59,668 nt of DNA from an uncultured Desulfobacteraceae bacterium (GCA_913041495.1 CAJWHT010000008.1:1-59668); one strand, 5' to 3'. Counted from the stretch's first letter, positions 25,108 through 34,000 are shown. Made by a program: numbers and translations. Notes: generated by a model from the letters alone, not told the origin.

Positions 25108-25542
25108 TTAAATCTTGGCCGCCAGGCTCTTGCCGTAGCTCTGGGCCGCCTGTATACCGCCTTCCACCCACCCGGCCTTGAGCATCAGGGGACCGTCAGA
25201 TACCATATCCATGCCGTAGATGTTGGCCATGGTATCGAAGATCCGGCCGGCCGCCTCGCCACTCCAGCCATACGCACCGAATGCGCCGCCGGGCTTTCCT
25301 TTCAATTCTGCCCGTTCGGCAATAAACAGCAGTTGCTTCATGGAGGTGATCATCTCCCCGTGGTAGGTGGGAGACCCGAAAAAGTAACCGTCGTATCCTT
25401 TAAGGTCCTCTTCGTTTTTGATCTCGCTGACCCGTTTGACATCGGCCTGGTGTCCCGAAATCCTGACCCCTTCACCGATGAGTTCCGCAATTCCTTTGGT
25501 TTCCTCGGATCTTGTGGCATATACAATCAATACGTTTCCCAT
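25108..25542 (-). CDS. Flavodoxin
   Basis: The 144-residue protein has the FMN phosphate-binding loop VYATRSEETKGIAE at the N-terminus (YxTxSxxT form), the FFGSPTYHGEM loop and FGAYGWSGEA near the second FMN contact. No other domain is present. Short-chain flavodoxins carry electrons for ferredoxin-type partners. It lies between korB (63-base gap) and trxC (12-base gap), so it may accept electrons from the 2-oxoacid oxidoreductase. Confidence 0.92.
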   Translation of the reverse strand: MGNVLIVYATRSEETKGIAELIGEGVRISGHQADVKRVSEIKNEEDLKGYDGYFFGSPTYHGEMITSMKQLLFIAERAELKGKPGGAFGAYGWSGEAAGRIFDTMANIYGMDMVSDGPLMLKAGWVEGGIQAAQSYGKSLAAKI

Positions 25543-25605
25543 GATTTCTCCTTCATGCGTGGTTGATAAAGATGCAAAAGTAAAAAAACTAAACGTTTCC
25601 AGGAA

Positions 25606-26460
25606 TCAGATCCCGGAAAGAATATCATTGATTTGATCTCCGGCAAAGGGATAATCCGTCAGTGCCTTGTCTTTCAGGACGGTAAACCGGTCCTGAAACG
25701 GGACCCCCGGCTTCCTGTACAACACGCCGGTGGGAATCTGCGTTCCCGGCTCCGTCATGGCAACGGCCAGTGCCTGGGGCAGGTCCGTTGGATCATGCCC
25801 GGTATCGCCAAGATCCTTTACCCGCTCCTTATACCAAAGATGCGTGTTGATCTTGTTGAAGGAGACGCAGGGTTGAAAGATATCGATCATGGCAAATCCC
25901 CTGAAGTTCATGGCCTCTTGGATCAGGCCTGCCAGTTGCTCTCCCGCACCTGAAAATCCCCTGGCCACAAATCCCGCCCCAGCTGTCAATGCCAGGGCCA
26001 ATGGGTTAAGAGGCGTTGATGTGGGGCCTCCCGGTGTCAACTTTGTGCCCATGGCAAGATCGGTGGTGGGGGATGACTGGCCCTTGGTCAGCCCGTACAC
26101 CTGGTTGTTGTGCACCAGGAGCGTAATATCCAGGTTCCTGCGGATGGCGGCCAGAAAATGGTTTCCGCCCTCCCCGTAGCAGTCGCCGTCCCCGGAACTG
26201 ACAACGACGTTGAGATGGTGATTGGCCAGCTTGGCCCCCGTGGCCATGGGCAGCGCCCTGCCGTGAAGGCCGTGAAGCATATTACAGGCCAGGTAATGGG
26301 GTGTCTTGCCGGCCTGCCCGATGCCCCCCACAAGAAGAATATCCCGGGGCTTTAGGTTCTGGTCCTCAAACGCCTGTTTCATGGCGGCAAGAATGGCAAA
26401 GTTTCCGCATCCCGGGCACCATTGGTTTTCCCTGTCCGTATCAAAAATTGAGGTGGTCAT
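25606..26460 (-). CDS. korB: 2-oxoacid:ferredoxin oxidoreductase beta subunit
   Basis: The 284-residue protein has the CPGCG motif at 15-19 and the thiamine diphosphate/Mg motif GDGD at 90-93 followed by GEGGNHF, as in KorB/OforB subunits. It lacks the extra ferredoxin-like cysteines of pyruvate oxidoreductases, so a 2-oxoglutarate or broad 2-oxoacid specificity is favoured. It forms the enzyme with the fused alpha/gamma chain encoded 67 bases upstream. The reaction oxidatively decarboxylates 2-oxoacids to acyl-CoA with reduced ferredoxin, reversible in anaerobes. Confidence 0.92.
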   Translation of the reverse strand: MTTSIFDTDRENQWCPGCGNFAILAAMKQAFEDQNLKPRDILLVGGIGQAGKTPHYLACNMLHGLHGRALPMATGAKLANHHLNVVVSSGDGDCYGEGGNHFLAAIRRNLDITLLVHNNQVYGLTKGQSSPTTDLAMGTKLTPGGPTSTPLNPLALALTAGAGFVARGFSGAGEQLAGLIQEAMNFRGFAMIDIFQPCVSFNKINTHLWYKERVKDLGDTGHDPTDLPQALAVAMTEPGTQIPTGVLYRKPGVPFQDRFTVLKDKALTDYPFAGDQINDILSGI

Positions 26461-26527
26461 CTGGTTGTCTCCCCATTCTTCAGGTTTGCTTGGGTTAGTT
26501 TGGCTTGGATTTTGTTTGCATGGGTGG

Positions 26528-28237
26528 TTAATTTGCCTGGATATCTTTTACCCGTTCCACAATGTATTCCGGATAGATGGGCCGGCCGTCATATTTAAGG
26601 ATGGCCGCAAGATACTCAATACCGGTGAGGGTGCGGATCAGGGTGCCAAGCTGGCTTGTGGCATTCCCCTCAACCATGATCAGCCGTTTTCCAGTCAGCA
26701 TGTCCTTGAGTCCCTGGGCGTCCAGGGGCCACAGATCCTCAAAAATAATCCAGCCGGCGTCAATTCCCTCCTCGCGAAGGTGGAGGCAGGCCTCCATAAT
26801 GCATCCTTTGGAAGAGCCCCATCCGGTAAGAAAAAACGAGGAGTTATTGCAGAACACGGACGGCAGCCGTAACTCCCGGGTCATGGCGGGCAATTTGACA
26901 AACCGTTTATCCACCATGGCCACCCGGTTCAAAGGCTCCTCACTGGGCAGCCCGTCCGGCGTATGTTCGTTGCCGGCCACCCGGACCAGGGCATGGGGGG
27001 TGCAGGGCAGACACCGCGGCGAGACGCCGTCCTCCGTGATCTTGTATCGATGATACGTCTCACCTTGATACATTTCTGTGTCCTGGATATAGGAGTGATG
27101 TTCATCGCCCACCACAAAATCGTTGGTTTCGGTCCGGGCGGAGTCAGTTAGATATTGGTCCATCAGAACGATGGCGGGCACCTGGTACTTTTCAGACAGC
27201 ATAACGGCACGTTTCACCGTTTTGAAGGTGTCCAGCACCGACCCGGGGGCAAACACAAACCTGGGGAACTCATCCTGGGAGGCGTGGATGGAAAAAAGCA
27301 GGTCCGCCTGGGCGGTCCGTGTGGCAAGCCCCGTGGCGGGCCCCGGGCGCTGGGCATTGATGATCACCATGGGCGTTTCAGTGATACCGGAAAGCCCCAG
27401 CCCCTCAACCATCAGACTGAAGCCGCCGCCCGACGTCGCCACAAGCGACCGGATGCCGGCATACGAAGCCCCAATGGCCATATTCACTGCGGCAATCTCA
27501 TCTTCCGCCTGCTCCATGACAACGGGCAGTTTTCCTAGGTTTGCCGCAACCTCCGTCACGATCCCCGTGCCGGGGCTCATGGGGTAAAAGGGAAAAAACC
27601 GGCAGTCCGCAGCAAGGGCCCCTAAGGCTGCGGCTTTTGCCCCTGCCATCACCACATGGTCAGGGCTTTTCTCCCCGTCAAAGGAAAATGGGGATTGAAA
27701 ACAGATATCCCGTCCCTGCCCATAGCCTTTTTCCACAGCAGCCAGGTTCAGGGTCTGCACCTTTTCACCCTTTGCCTCAAACCTGCTTTCAATCACGGCA
27801 CGCACCCGGTCCAGGCCGGCGCCCATAACCGCAGCCACGACACCGGCGGCCACGGTGTTGGAAGCAATCTTGCCCCCTGCCTCTGCCGCCAGGTCCTGGA
27901 GGGGGACCCGGTAGATATTGCCTTTGGAGTCACCGTCGTTGCCGCCGTTCTTGTTTAATATGGCAATCCCTGAGGACATCAGTTTCTCCCGGTGAATGTC
28001 ATAGGTATTTTCATCAATGGCCACAAGGATATCGGGTCTTATAGATGGCGCACTCAAAGGCCGGCTGCCCACCCGGAGAAGATGAAAACTGTGGCCGCCG
28101 CGTATCCGGGACTGGAAATCATCCGTACTGAACACAAAAAGCCCGGCATCATGGCAGATGCCTGCCAGTATCGCCCCGATGGTCTGAATCCCCTGCCCTG
28201 CTTTCCCGCCGATCAATATCGTTATGTCGTTTCCCAT
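26528..28237 (-). CDS. korA: 2-oxoacid:ferredoxin oxidoreductase, fused gamma-alpha subunit
   Basis: ATG at 28237 follows GAGGTG with a seven-base gap; the GTG two codons earlier is less likely. The 569-residue chain starts with a gamma domain (ILIGGKAGQGIQTIGAIL, IRGGHSFHLLRV; about 1-190). An alpha pyrimidine-binding domain follows (PMSPGTGIVTEVA, VVMEQAEDEIAAVNMAIGAS) and then a C-terminal transketolase-like part. Gamma-alpha fusions are standard for the Kor/Ofor group. The catalytic centre forms with KorB. The gene heads the six-gene minus-strand run ending at the rhodanese gene. Confidence 0.92.
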   Translation of the reverse strand: MGNDITILIGGKAGQGIQTIGAILAGICHDAGLFVFSTDDFQSRIRGGHSFHLLRVGSRPLSAPSIRPDILVAIDENTYDIHREKLMSSGIAILNKNGGNDGDSKGNIYRVPLQDLAAEAGGKIASNTVAAGVVAAVMGAGLDRVRAVIESRFEAKGEKVQTLNLAAVEKGYGQGRDICFQSPFSFDGEKSPDHVVMAGAKAAALGALAADCRFFPFYPMSPGTGIVTEVAANLGKLPVVMEQAEDEIAAVNMAIGASYAGIRSLVATSGGGFSLMVEGLGLSGITETPMVIINAQRPGPATGLATRTAQADLLFSIHASQDEFPRFVFAPGSVLDTFKTVKRAVMLSEKYQVPAIVLMDQYLTDSARTETNDFVVGDEHHSYIQDTEMYQGETYHRYKITEDGVSPRCLPCTPHALVRVAGNEHTPDGLPSEEPLNRVAMVDKRFVKLPAMTRELRLPSVFCNNSSFFLTGWGSSKGCIMEACLHLREEGIDAGWIIFEDLWPLDAQGLKDMLTGKRLIMVEGNATSQLGTLIRTLTGIEYLAAILKYDGRPIYPEYIVERVKDIQAN

Positions 28238-28333
28238 GATCACTCACCTCAACATGAAAGGTTAAATGCGTGCAATACCCGAATTTGTTCACAAAACATT
28301 TTTACATTTGTAACAAAGCAAAAAGCAGACCAC

Positions 28334-28370
28334 GCAACCAAGACTTAGGCTAAACCTGAGTTTTGGTTGC
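28334..28370. promoter_or_regulatory. Strong 16-base hairpin between divergent korA and grx
   Basis: GCAACCAAGACTTAGG (28334-28349) pairs with CCTGAGTTTTGGTTGC (28355-28370) through two wobble pairs and a 5-base loop. There is no T-run, so it is not a typical terminator. It could be a protein-binding dyad or part of a 5' leader. Confidence 0.45.
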
Positions 28371-28424
28371 CCGAAACTTAAAATACCGGCACATATATCC
28401 GCACTGAGTTTTGCCTTGCCAAAC

Positions 28425-28440
28425 CGGCACGAAACATGCA
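28425..28440 (+). promoter_or_regulatory. Candidate sigma-54 promoter for grx-FTR
   Basis: CGGCACGAAACATGCA resembles TGGCACG-N4-TTGCA, with GG and GC exactly ten bases apart and two differences. Transcription would begin near 28451, about 80 bases before the glutaredoxin ATG. The match is somewhat weaker than the one before rubredoxin. Confidence 0.35.
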
Positions 28441-28529
28441 AACATGCATTTGTATTTTTGAACATTTGAAAAAATAAATATTACCACCGGCGTTCACGGC
28501 CGGCGTAACCTTGAAGGAGACTTAAATAG

Positions 28530-28793
28530 ATGGGCACAGCTGAAAAACCGAAATTATATGCGCTCAGCACCTGCAGCCATTGCAAATCCACCAAAAAGCT
28601 CTTGAGCGAGTGCGACGTTGAGTATGACTATGTGGAAGTGGATGATCTGGAAGGCGAAGAACGGAAAGCCATACTGGCGGATATCAAAGAGTTGAATCCC
28701 CGGTGCTCCTTTCCCACCATCAAAATAAACGACACCGTTATCGTTGGGTATAAAGAAAAAGAAATCAAGGAGGCATTGGGGATTTCAGTATGA
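28530..28793 (+). CDS. Glutaredoxin-like thiol-disulfide protein, 87 aa
   Basis: GAAGGAGA precedes the ATG. The protein has a dithiol active site CSHC (C15, C18) in LYALSTCSHCKSTKK and the cis-proline region FPTIKI, with the final GYKEKEIKEAL. It lacks the usual CPYC and is of the short, bacterial type. Its stop overlaps the start of the ferredoxin:thioredoxin reductase catalytic subunit gene (ATGA), implying translational coupling and functional partnership: FTR could reduce this glutaredoxin with ferredoxin electrons. Confidence 0.92.
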   Translation: MGTAEKPKLYALSTCSHCKSTKKLLSECDVEYDYVEVDDLEGEERKAILADIKELNPRCSFPTIKINDTVIVGYKEKEIKEALGISV

Positions 28794-29119
28794 ATGTTGA
28801 CACCTTATATAACGCATTAAAAAAGTCACAGGAAGCCAAAGGCATTTACTTTAACAAGGACAAGGACCTGGTATTTGAACTTCTGGAGGCCCTGATTAAA
28901 AACAAGGACCGCTACGGTTACATGGCATGCCCCTGCCGTCTTGCCTGTGGCGACCGGGAGCATGACAAGGACATCATTTGCCCCTGTGTTTACAGGGCAC
29001 CGGATTTAGAAGAGTTCGGGGCCTGCTTCTGCGGCCTTTACATCTCCACCGCCCTGAACAACAATGAGATCGAATCCCAGTACGTACCCGAAAGACGGCC
29101 GCCTGAAAAGATCTTTTAA
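28790..29119 (+). CDS. Ferredoxin:thioredoxin reductase catalytic (beta) subunit
   Basis: The 109-residue protein has all seven family cysteines: C47/C49 (CPCR), C53, C64/C66 (CPCVYR) and C79/C81 (CFCG). Together these form the [4Fe-4S] cluster and the redox-active disulfide. It passes single electrons from ferredoxin to a protein disulfide. In plants a variable subunit pairs with it; none is encoded nearby. The overlap with the glutaredoxin gene suggests that this protein is the immediate substrate. Confidence 0.94.
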   Translation: MNVDTLYNALKKSQEAKGIYFNKDKDLVFELLEALIKNKDRYGYMACPCRLACGDREHDKDIICPCVYRAPDLEEFGACFCGLYISTALNNNEIESQYVPERRPPEKIF

Positions 29120-29159
29120 TCGATCATCTTTCAACTCTTTTTGCTCAAAGGAGGCAACC

Positions 29160-30359
29160 ATGACTGATAATACCACCACCGACAATGAATGTACCCCCGT
29201 ATTGAATACCGGCTTAAGAGGTGTGGATGTTGCCAGTTCAAAAATCTGCGACGTCCAGGGAAAAAAGGGTAAGCTGATTTACAGGGGCTACCTGATCCAG
29301 GATCTTGCCGAAAAGGCGAATTTTGAAGAGATCTGTTTCCTCCTGCTTTACGAACGGCTGCCCAAGGCACAGGAACTGAAAGACTTTACAAAAAACCTGG
29401 CAGCCAAACGCCAGGTTCCCCAGAATGTGTTTGACCTGATGGCCTCTTTGCCCAAAGAAACCAACCCCATGGATGTGCTTCAGATGGTCACCCCCATGCT
29501 GATCCAAACAGACCCCAATGCCGGCCGGGAAGGGATGGAAAACACCCTGAATTCTGCAGAGAATCTCATTGCCGGCATGGCCACCATCACGGCGGCCTGG
29601 GACCGCATCCGCAACGGTAAGTCCCCTGTTGCGCCGGACCCGGATCTTGGGCATGCGGCCAATTTCCTGTACATGCTCAACAATGAAAAACCCAACGATG
29701 AAGCCGCCCATTTTTTTGACACGGGCCTGGTGCTTCACGCCGAGCATTCCTTCAACGCATCCACGTTCACCGCCCGGCAGGTGGCCTCCACAAAGGCCCA
29801 TATCTATGCCGCCATATCCGCCGCCATAGGCTCCTTGTCAGGGGCGCTGCACGGCGGTGCCAACGTCCGGGTAATGAAGATGCTCAAAGAGATCGGTTCG
29901 GTGGACAAAATTGACGGCTATATCTCAAACATCCTGGATACAGGCGGCCTGATCATGGGGTTGGGCCATGCGGTCTACCAGACCGATGACCCCAGGGCCA
30001 TCATCCTTGCCCCCATGAGCAAACGCATGGGAGAGATTGCAGGCGACACCACCTGGTATGAACTGTCCAAGGCACTGGAAATCAAGGGCAAAGCGGCGTT
30101 CATGGAAAGAAAAAACCGCGAAATATTCTGCAATGTGGATTTCTATTCCGCCTCTCTTTTCTACGCCATGGGCATTGCCACGGATATGTTTACCCCGCTC
30201 TTTGCGGTGTCCAGGGTATCCGGATGGACGGCCCATGTCATTGAAGAGCAGTATGCCATGGCCGCCCCCAAGCCCTCGCTGTACAGGCCGGGTGCGTCCT
30301 ATGTAGGCGATTACTGCGGACCGGACGAATGCAGCTACACAGAGATTGATGAACGCTGA
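29160..30359 (+). CDS. gltA: Citrate synthase
   Basis: ATG at 29160 has AAAGGAGG six bases upstream; an in-frame start 32 codons earlier would overlap the FTR gene. The 399-residue protein shows the catalytic triad of the family: H231 in ALHGGAN, H270 in GLGHAVY and D327 in NVDFYSAS. It condenses oxaloacetate and acetyl-CoA at the entry of the TCA cycle, consistent with oxidative acetate metabolism through the 2-oxoacid oxidoreductase nearby. It could instead be a 2-methylcitrate synthase, since close relatives differ little. Confidence 0.92.
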   Translation: MTDNTTTDNECTPVLNTGLRGVDVASSKICDVQGKKGKLIYRGYLIQDLAEKANFEEICFLLLYERLPKAQELKDFTKNLAAKRQVPQNVFDLMASLPKETNPMDVLQMVTPMLIQTDPNAGREGMENTLNSAENLIAGMATITAAWDRIRNGKSPVAPDPDLGHAANFLYMLNNEKPNDEAAHFFDTGLVLHAEHSFNASTFTARQVASTKAHIYAAISAAIGSLSGALHGGANVRVMKMLKEIGSVDKIDGYISNILDTGGLIMGLGHAVYQTDDPRAIILAPMSKRMGEIAGDTTWYELSKALEIKGKAAFMERKNREIFCNVDFYSASLFYAMGIATDMFTPLFAVSRVSGWTAHVIEEQYAMAAPKPSLYRPGASYVGDYCGPDECSYTEIDER

Positions 30360-30394
30360 TCTCTCAACTGAAAAAAAGATGTAAGGAAATAGTA

Positions 30395-31066
30395 ATGAAA
30401 AAATGGCAATGCACGGTCTGTAAATTTGTGCACGAGGGGGACGAGCCGCCTGACAAATGCCCGGTATGCGGGGTTTCCGGTGACAAGTTTATTCTTTTGG
30501 AAGACCCGCCGGACACCCCGGACACCCAAGTCCCTGAAAAGGGGCCTGAACCCGCGGCAGTATCCGCGCAAACCACTTCCGGGCCTGAAGCAACAACCGA
30601 ACCGGAAGATGATCAGCCGGAAGCTCCCCGGACGCCCTATGAAAAGATCGTCCACCTTCTGGTCAAGCACCATGCCCACCCGGTGTCGGTGCATATGCCC
30701 AACGGCATCCTGCCCGTATCGGTTGCCCTCTTTATCCTTGCCTGGGTGTTTGACTTAGGCCTTTTTGTCAAGGCCGGCTTCATCAACCTGGTATTTGTGG
30801 TGCTGGCCTTTCCCCTGGTATTGTTTTCAGGAATACTTGAGTGGAAGAAAAAATATGCGGGCGGCCTGACCCTGATCTTCAAACTCAAGATCCTGGCAGC
30901 AACGGTCACCACCACCGCCTGTATCATCTCAGTGATATGGTATATGGCAGATCCCCTGGTTCTGGAAACCTCCTTGGCCTGGGTATTTATACTTCTTAAT
31001 ATAGTGATGCTGGCGGCAGCAGGTGTTGCTGGTCATATCGGCGGAAAACTGGTGTTCAAGGATTAA
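30395..31066 (+). CDS. Rubredoxin-like domain fused to DUF2231-type membrane domain
   Basis: Residues 1-37 are a rubredoxin-like knuckle with two CxxC motifs (WQCTVCKFVH and DKCPVCGVSG), as in rubrerythrin tails. A proline/glutamate-rich linker (about 38-85) leads to a four-helix membrane domain with HHAHPVSVHMPNGILPVS at its start, the His-rich motif of DUF2231-like proteins. The iron site would face the cytoplasm. Electron transfer from a soluble donor to a membrane-embedded heme or quinone site is conceivable. It lies 35 bases after citrate synthase and ends at a terminator. Confidence 0.82.
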   Translation: MKKWQCTVCKFVHEGDEPPDKCPVCGVSGDKFILLEDPPDTPDTQVPEKGPEPAAVSAQTTSGPEATTEPEDDQPEAPRTPYEKIVHLLVKHHAHPVSVHMPNGILPVSVALFILAWVFDLGLFVKAGFINLVFVVLAFPLVLFSGILEWKKKYAGGLTLIFKLKILAATVTTTACIISVIWYMADPLVLETSLAWVFILLNIVMLAAAGVAGHIGGKLVFKD

Positions 31067-31086
31067 GCAAGACGGAATAGATGAAT

Positions 31087-31126
31087 AAAAAGGCCCGGCC
31101 GGAACAATTCCGGCCAGGCCTTTTTT
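31087..31126. terminator. Bidirectional terminator
   Basis: AAAAAGGCC...GGCCGGAA pairs with TTCCGGCC...GGCCTTTTTT around a three-base loop with one bulge. A-run and T-run flank it on both sides. It separates the rubredoxin/DUF2231 gene from the converging exonuclease III gene. Confidence 0.9.
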
Positions 31127-31134
31127 ATATCGGG

Positions 31135-31926
31135 TTACACCTCGATCACAAGTCCCACGGGGCAATGGTCCGAACCGAAAATATCATTGTCGATAAACGC
31201 CTCTTTGACCACGCCTGTGTCAATGAGATCCCGGGTCACGAAAAAATAGTCGATGCGCCACCCGGCGTTGTTTTTCCGGGCATTGAAGCGGTAGGACCAC
31301 CACGAGTATTTCACCATTTCCGGATGGAAATGGCGGAAGGTGTCCACATAGCCCATGTCCACCATCCGGTCCAGCACGTCCCGTTCAATGCGCAGAAAGC
31401 CGGACCGTTTTGAATTGGGTTTGGGATTTTTCAGATCGATTTCATTGTGGGCCGTGTTAAAATCGCCGGTGACAATCAGCCGCTTTCCTTGCTCCCTCAA
31501 TCCCTGAGCATAGTCCAGAAACCAGTCGTAAAAATCCAGTTTGTACCGGAGGCGCTCATCACTCATCTGGCCGTTGGGAAAGTAGATATTAAAAAGGGTG
31601 AACCCCTCAAAATCCATCTGGATGACCCTGCCCTCCCCGTCGTACTCCGGCCGCCCGAAATCCGTGATGACCTGTTTGGGGGCCACCTTTGTATACGCCG
31701 CAACCCCGCTGTATCCTTTCTTCACCGTAGAATATGCCCAGTAGTCGGTGTAGGGTTTAAAATCCGTCATTTCAGCGGTTCGCTGATCTTCCTGGAGTTT
31801 GGTTTCCTGAAGCATAAGTATATCAGGGGAAAGGGTGTCAACCGATTTGAAAAAATCCTTTTTTAACACCGCCCGAAAGCCGTTCACATTCCATGATACC
31901 AGTCTGAGTGTCTTTTTCTGAGTCAT
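31135..31926 (-). CDS. xthA: Exodeoxyribonuclease III / AP endonuclease
   Basis: The open frame extends 52 codons upstream, but that part overlaps the next gene and has no domain. The start MTQKKTLRLVSWNVNG at 31926 has AGGTGG close by. The 263-residue protein has N13 (SWNVNGFRA), metal ligand E41 (LQETKL), TGDFNTAHNEID and the C-terminal FGSDHCPVGL catalytic His. It removes 3' blocking groups and cuts abasic sites in DNA repair. It is in line with a strand of acyl-CoA synthetase genes but unrelated in function. Confidence 0.93.
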   Translation of the reverse strand: MTQKKTLRLVSWNVNGFRAVLKKDFFKSVDTLSPDILMLQETKLQEDQRTAEMTDFKPYTDYWAYSTVKKGYSGVAAYTKVAPKQVITDFGRPEYDGEGRVIQMDFEGFTLFNIYFPNGQMSDERLRYKLDFYDWFLDYAQGLREQGKRLIVTGDFNTAHNEIDLKNPKPNSKRSGFLRIERDVLDRMVDMGYVDTFRHFHPEMVKYSWWSYRFNARKNNAGWRIDYFFVTRDLIDTGVVKEAFIDNDIFGSDHCPVGLVIEV

Positions 31927-31946
31927 ATTCCACCTGATTGCGTACG

Positions 31947-32639
31947 TTAGGTTACCAGCATAATCCTGGCATCTGCCACGGTGCAGCCGTCCGGGCCGCA
32001 GATAACCGGGTTCAGATCCATGGATTGAAAATCCTTTTCCATGGCCATAGCCAGATGCGAAAACCGGACCACAAGTCCGCAAAGCCCCTTCATATCTATT
32101 CCCGAACCGCCACGGAAGCCTGTGAGCAATGCGGCGGCTTTCAAGGAATCTGCCATGGACAGGACATCTGTCTGTGTCAGCGGTGCCATACGCACAGCCG
32201 TATCGTTATAAATCTCCACACCGGTGCCCCCCATGCCAAGGATCACCACAGGCCCGAACTGGGCGTCGTTTTTTGCCCCCACAAAGAGCTCCAGACCGGT
32301 GACCATCTCTTCCACCAGTACGGTGCTGCAGCCGTCCAGCGTCAGGAGCCGCGCCATCTCATTTTCCAAACGCTCCCGGCTGTCGATGTTCAGGGACACC
32401 GCCCGGTGCTCGGTCTTATGGAGGATTGATCCGGATACGGCCTTGGCCGCCACCGGCATGTTTACATCTTCCATAAACTCAAAGGCCTCATCAATATCAT
32501 TGGTGACAAGTCTTCGGGGCAGTCCAAGACCGGCATTCCCAAGAATGGCTTTGGCATCCGGTTCAAGGACCCAACCCCGGCTCCTTGAATGCTCAATGAT
32601 CGCTTTATCTTCCTGCGTCAATCGAATATCCATTAACAT
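31947..32639 (-). CDS. ADP-forming acyl-CoA synthetase beta subunit (ATP-grasp)
   Basis: ATG at 32639 is chosen for AGAGGTG six bases before; a GTG three codons upstream is the alternative. The 230-residue protein is an ATP-grasp domain of the ACD beta type (AKAVSGSILHKTEHRAVSL, VLVEEMVTGLELFVG, GMGGTGVEIYNDTAVRMAPL, SMDLNPVI). With the alpha subunit it converts acyl-CoA, ADP and phosphate to acid, CoA and ATP, or the reverse. The genes overlap by seven bases. Which acid is used cannot be told. Confidence 0.88.
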   Translation of the reverse strand: MLMDIRLTQEDKAIIEHSRSRGWVLEPDAKAILGNAGLGLPRRLVTNDIDEAFEFMEDVNMPVAAKAVSGSILHKTEHRAVSLNIDSRERLENEMARLLTLDGCSTVLVEEMVTGLELFVGAKNDAQFGPVVILGMGGTGVEIYNDTAVRMAPLTQTDVLSMADSLKAAALLTGFRGGSGIDMKGLCGLVVRFSHLAMAMEKDFQSMDLNPVICGPDGCTVADARIMLVT

Positions 32640-34000
32640 GGTCTGCACCTCTTGAGAGCTTTGGCCATGAGGACGGCCCCTTCCACGGAGGCGGCCACCG
32701 GAATCCGGTTCAACTCGAACCCTTCGATAATAATTCTGTACTTATCCTCATGGGGCACATAGGCAATCATAGGCGTTGCCTCATTTCTGGCCACCTGGCT
32801 GAGCCTTGCCCCGATGTCCGCGGAAATCCCCGGAGAATAGGGCAGCAGCAACACCATCACGCAGTCAATGGTTTCATCCCGTGACAAATACCGGGCCGCC
32901 GTGATCATGTCCGCATCCACACTGGAACCGGTCAGATCCATGGGGTTTGTCAGACTGGCGATGGTGCGTATTTCGGCAGAAAGCCGTTCCCTGACAGCAT
33001 CCGCCGTGCCCTTTGACAGATCCGGCACCGAAAGTCCCTGTGCCACACAGGCATCGGCTGCCAGTACTCCATGCCCCCCACTGAGGCTTACGATACCCAC
33101 CCGGCCGTCAATACCTTTGGGGTAACAACTGAGGGATTCGCAAAACGAGGTCAGTTCAAACTCGTTGTCCGCCTCGGCCACGCAATGCTGCTTCATGATT
33201 TCGCTGAAAATCCGGTAATCACCGGCAATGGACGCGGTATGGCTGGATGCCGCAGCCATGCCCCGCGGCGTTTTACCGGCCTTGAGCACTACCACGGGCT
33301 TTTTGCACCGCTCCACGGCCCGTATAAAGGTTCGGCCCTCGCCCCGGTCAAACCCTTCAATGTAAAAGGCAATGACACGGGTGTCAGGGTCCGCCTCAAA
33401 AAATTCAAGCATATCGGTTTCCCTCAGGCCCGCCTTGTTGCCGATGGATACCCCCAAACTGATGCCGATTCCCTGACCGGCAAACTTGACCATCTGGTCC
33501 ACCAATACCCCGCCGCTCTGGGATACAAACCCCACATTCCCCTTTTCAGGGCGGATAATCCGTTCTCCGGGCAAAAAGAAGGTATCCACCTGACCCGGCG
33601 CATAAACCCCCAGGCAGTTGGGTCCCACAAAGGGAAAATCCGCCTCCCGTGCCATATCCGCCACCCGTTCCTGCAGATGGTGATTCCCGGCTTCTGAAAA
33701 CCCGCCGGAAATGATCACTGCCCCTTTCACCCCTTTTTTAATGCACTGGGCCAGCACATCCGGGACAAATTCGGCCCGGACCCCGATCACAGCCAGATCC
33801 AAAGGCGCTTCGATATCCAGCACCCCCTTATAAACCGTTTCCCGGTTTATCATCCCGCCCTTGGGATTCACCTGATAGGTGTCTACGGGGTAACGCAGAT
33901 GGTTTTTTGTAAAAATGACATTGGCCGGATGGTTATCCTGGGTGGTGGACACCCCGACCACTGCCATGGACCTGGGCCTGAAAAGCGGGGTTAAATCCAT
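32633..34000 (-). CDS. ADP-forming acyl-CoA synthetase alpha subunit
   Basis: The 455-residue protein has a CoA-binding Rossmann domain (RSMAVVGVSTTQDNHPANVI) and succinyl-CoA-ligase-like flavodoxin-fold domains (VGPNCLGVYAPG, GFVSQSGGVLVD). The phospho-histidine loop is in AAASSHTASIAGD. This is the alpha half of a split ACD; in many bacteria both halves are fused in one chain. It overlaps the beta gene by seven bases. Substrate-level ATP formation from acetyl-CoA or another acyl-CoA is the likely role. Confidence 0.9.
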   Translation of the reverse strand: MDLTPLFRPRSMAVVGVSTTQDNHPANVIFTKNHLRYPVDTYQVNPKGGMINRETVYKGVLDIEAPLDLAVIGVRAEFVPDVLAQCIKKGVKGAVIISGGFSEAGNHHLQERVADMAREADFPFVGPNCLGVYAPGQVDTFFLPGERIIRPEKGNVGFVSQSGGVLVDQMVKFAGQGIGISLGVSIGNKAGLRETDMLEFFEADPDTRVIAFYIEGFDRGEGRTFIRAVERCKKPVVVLKAGKTPRGMAAASSHTASIAGDYRIFSEIMKQHCVAEADNEFELTSFCESLSCYPKGIDGRVGIVSLSGGHGVLAADACVAQGLSVPDLSKGTADAVRERLSAEIRTIASLTNPMDLTGSSVDADMITAARYLSRDETIDCVMVLLLPYSPGISADIGARLSQVARNEATPMIAYVPHEDKYRIIIEGFELNRIPVAASVEGAVLMAKALKRCRPC

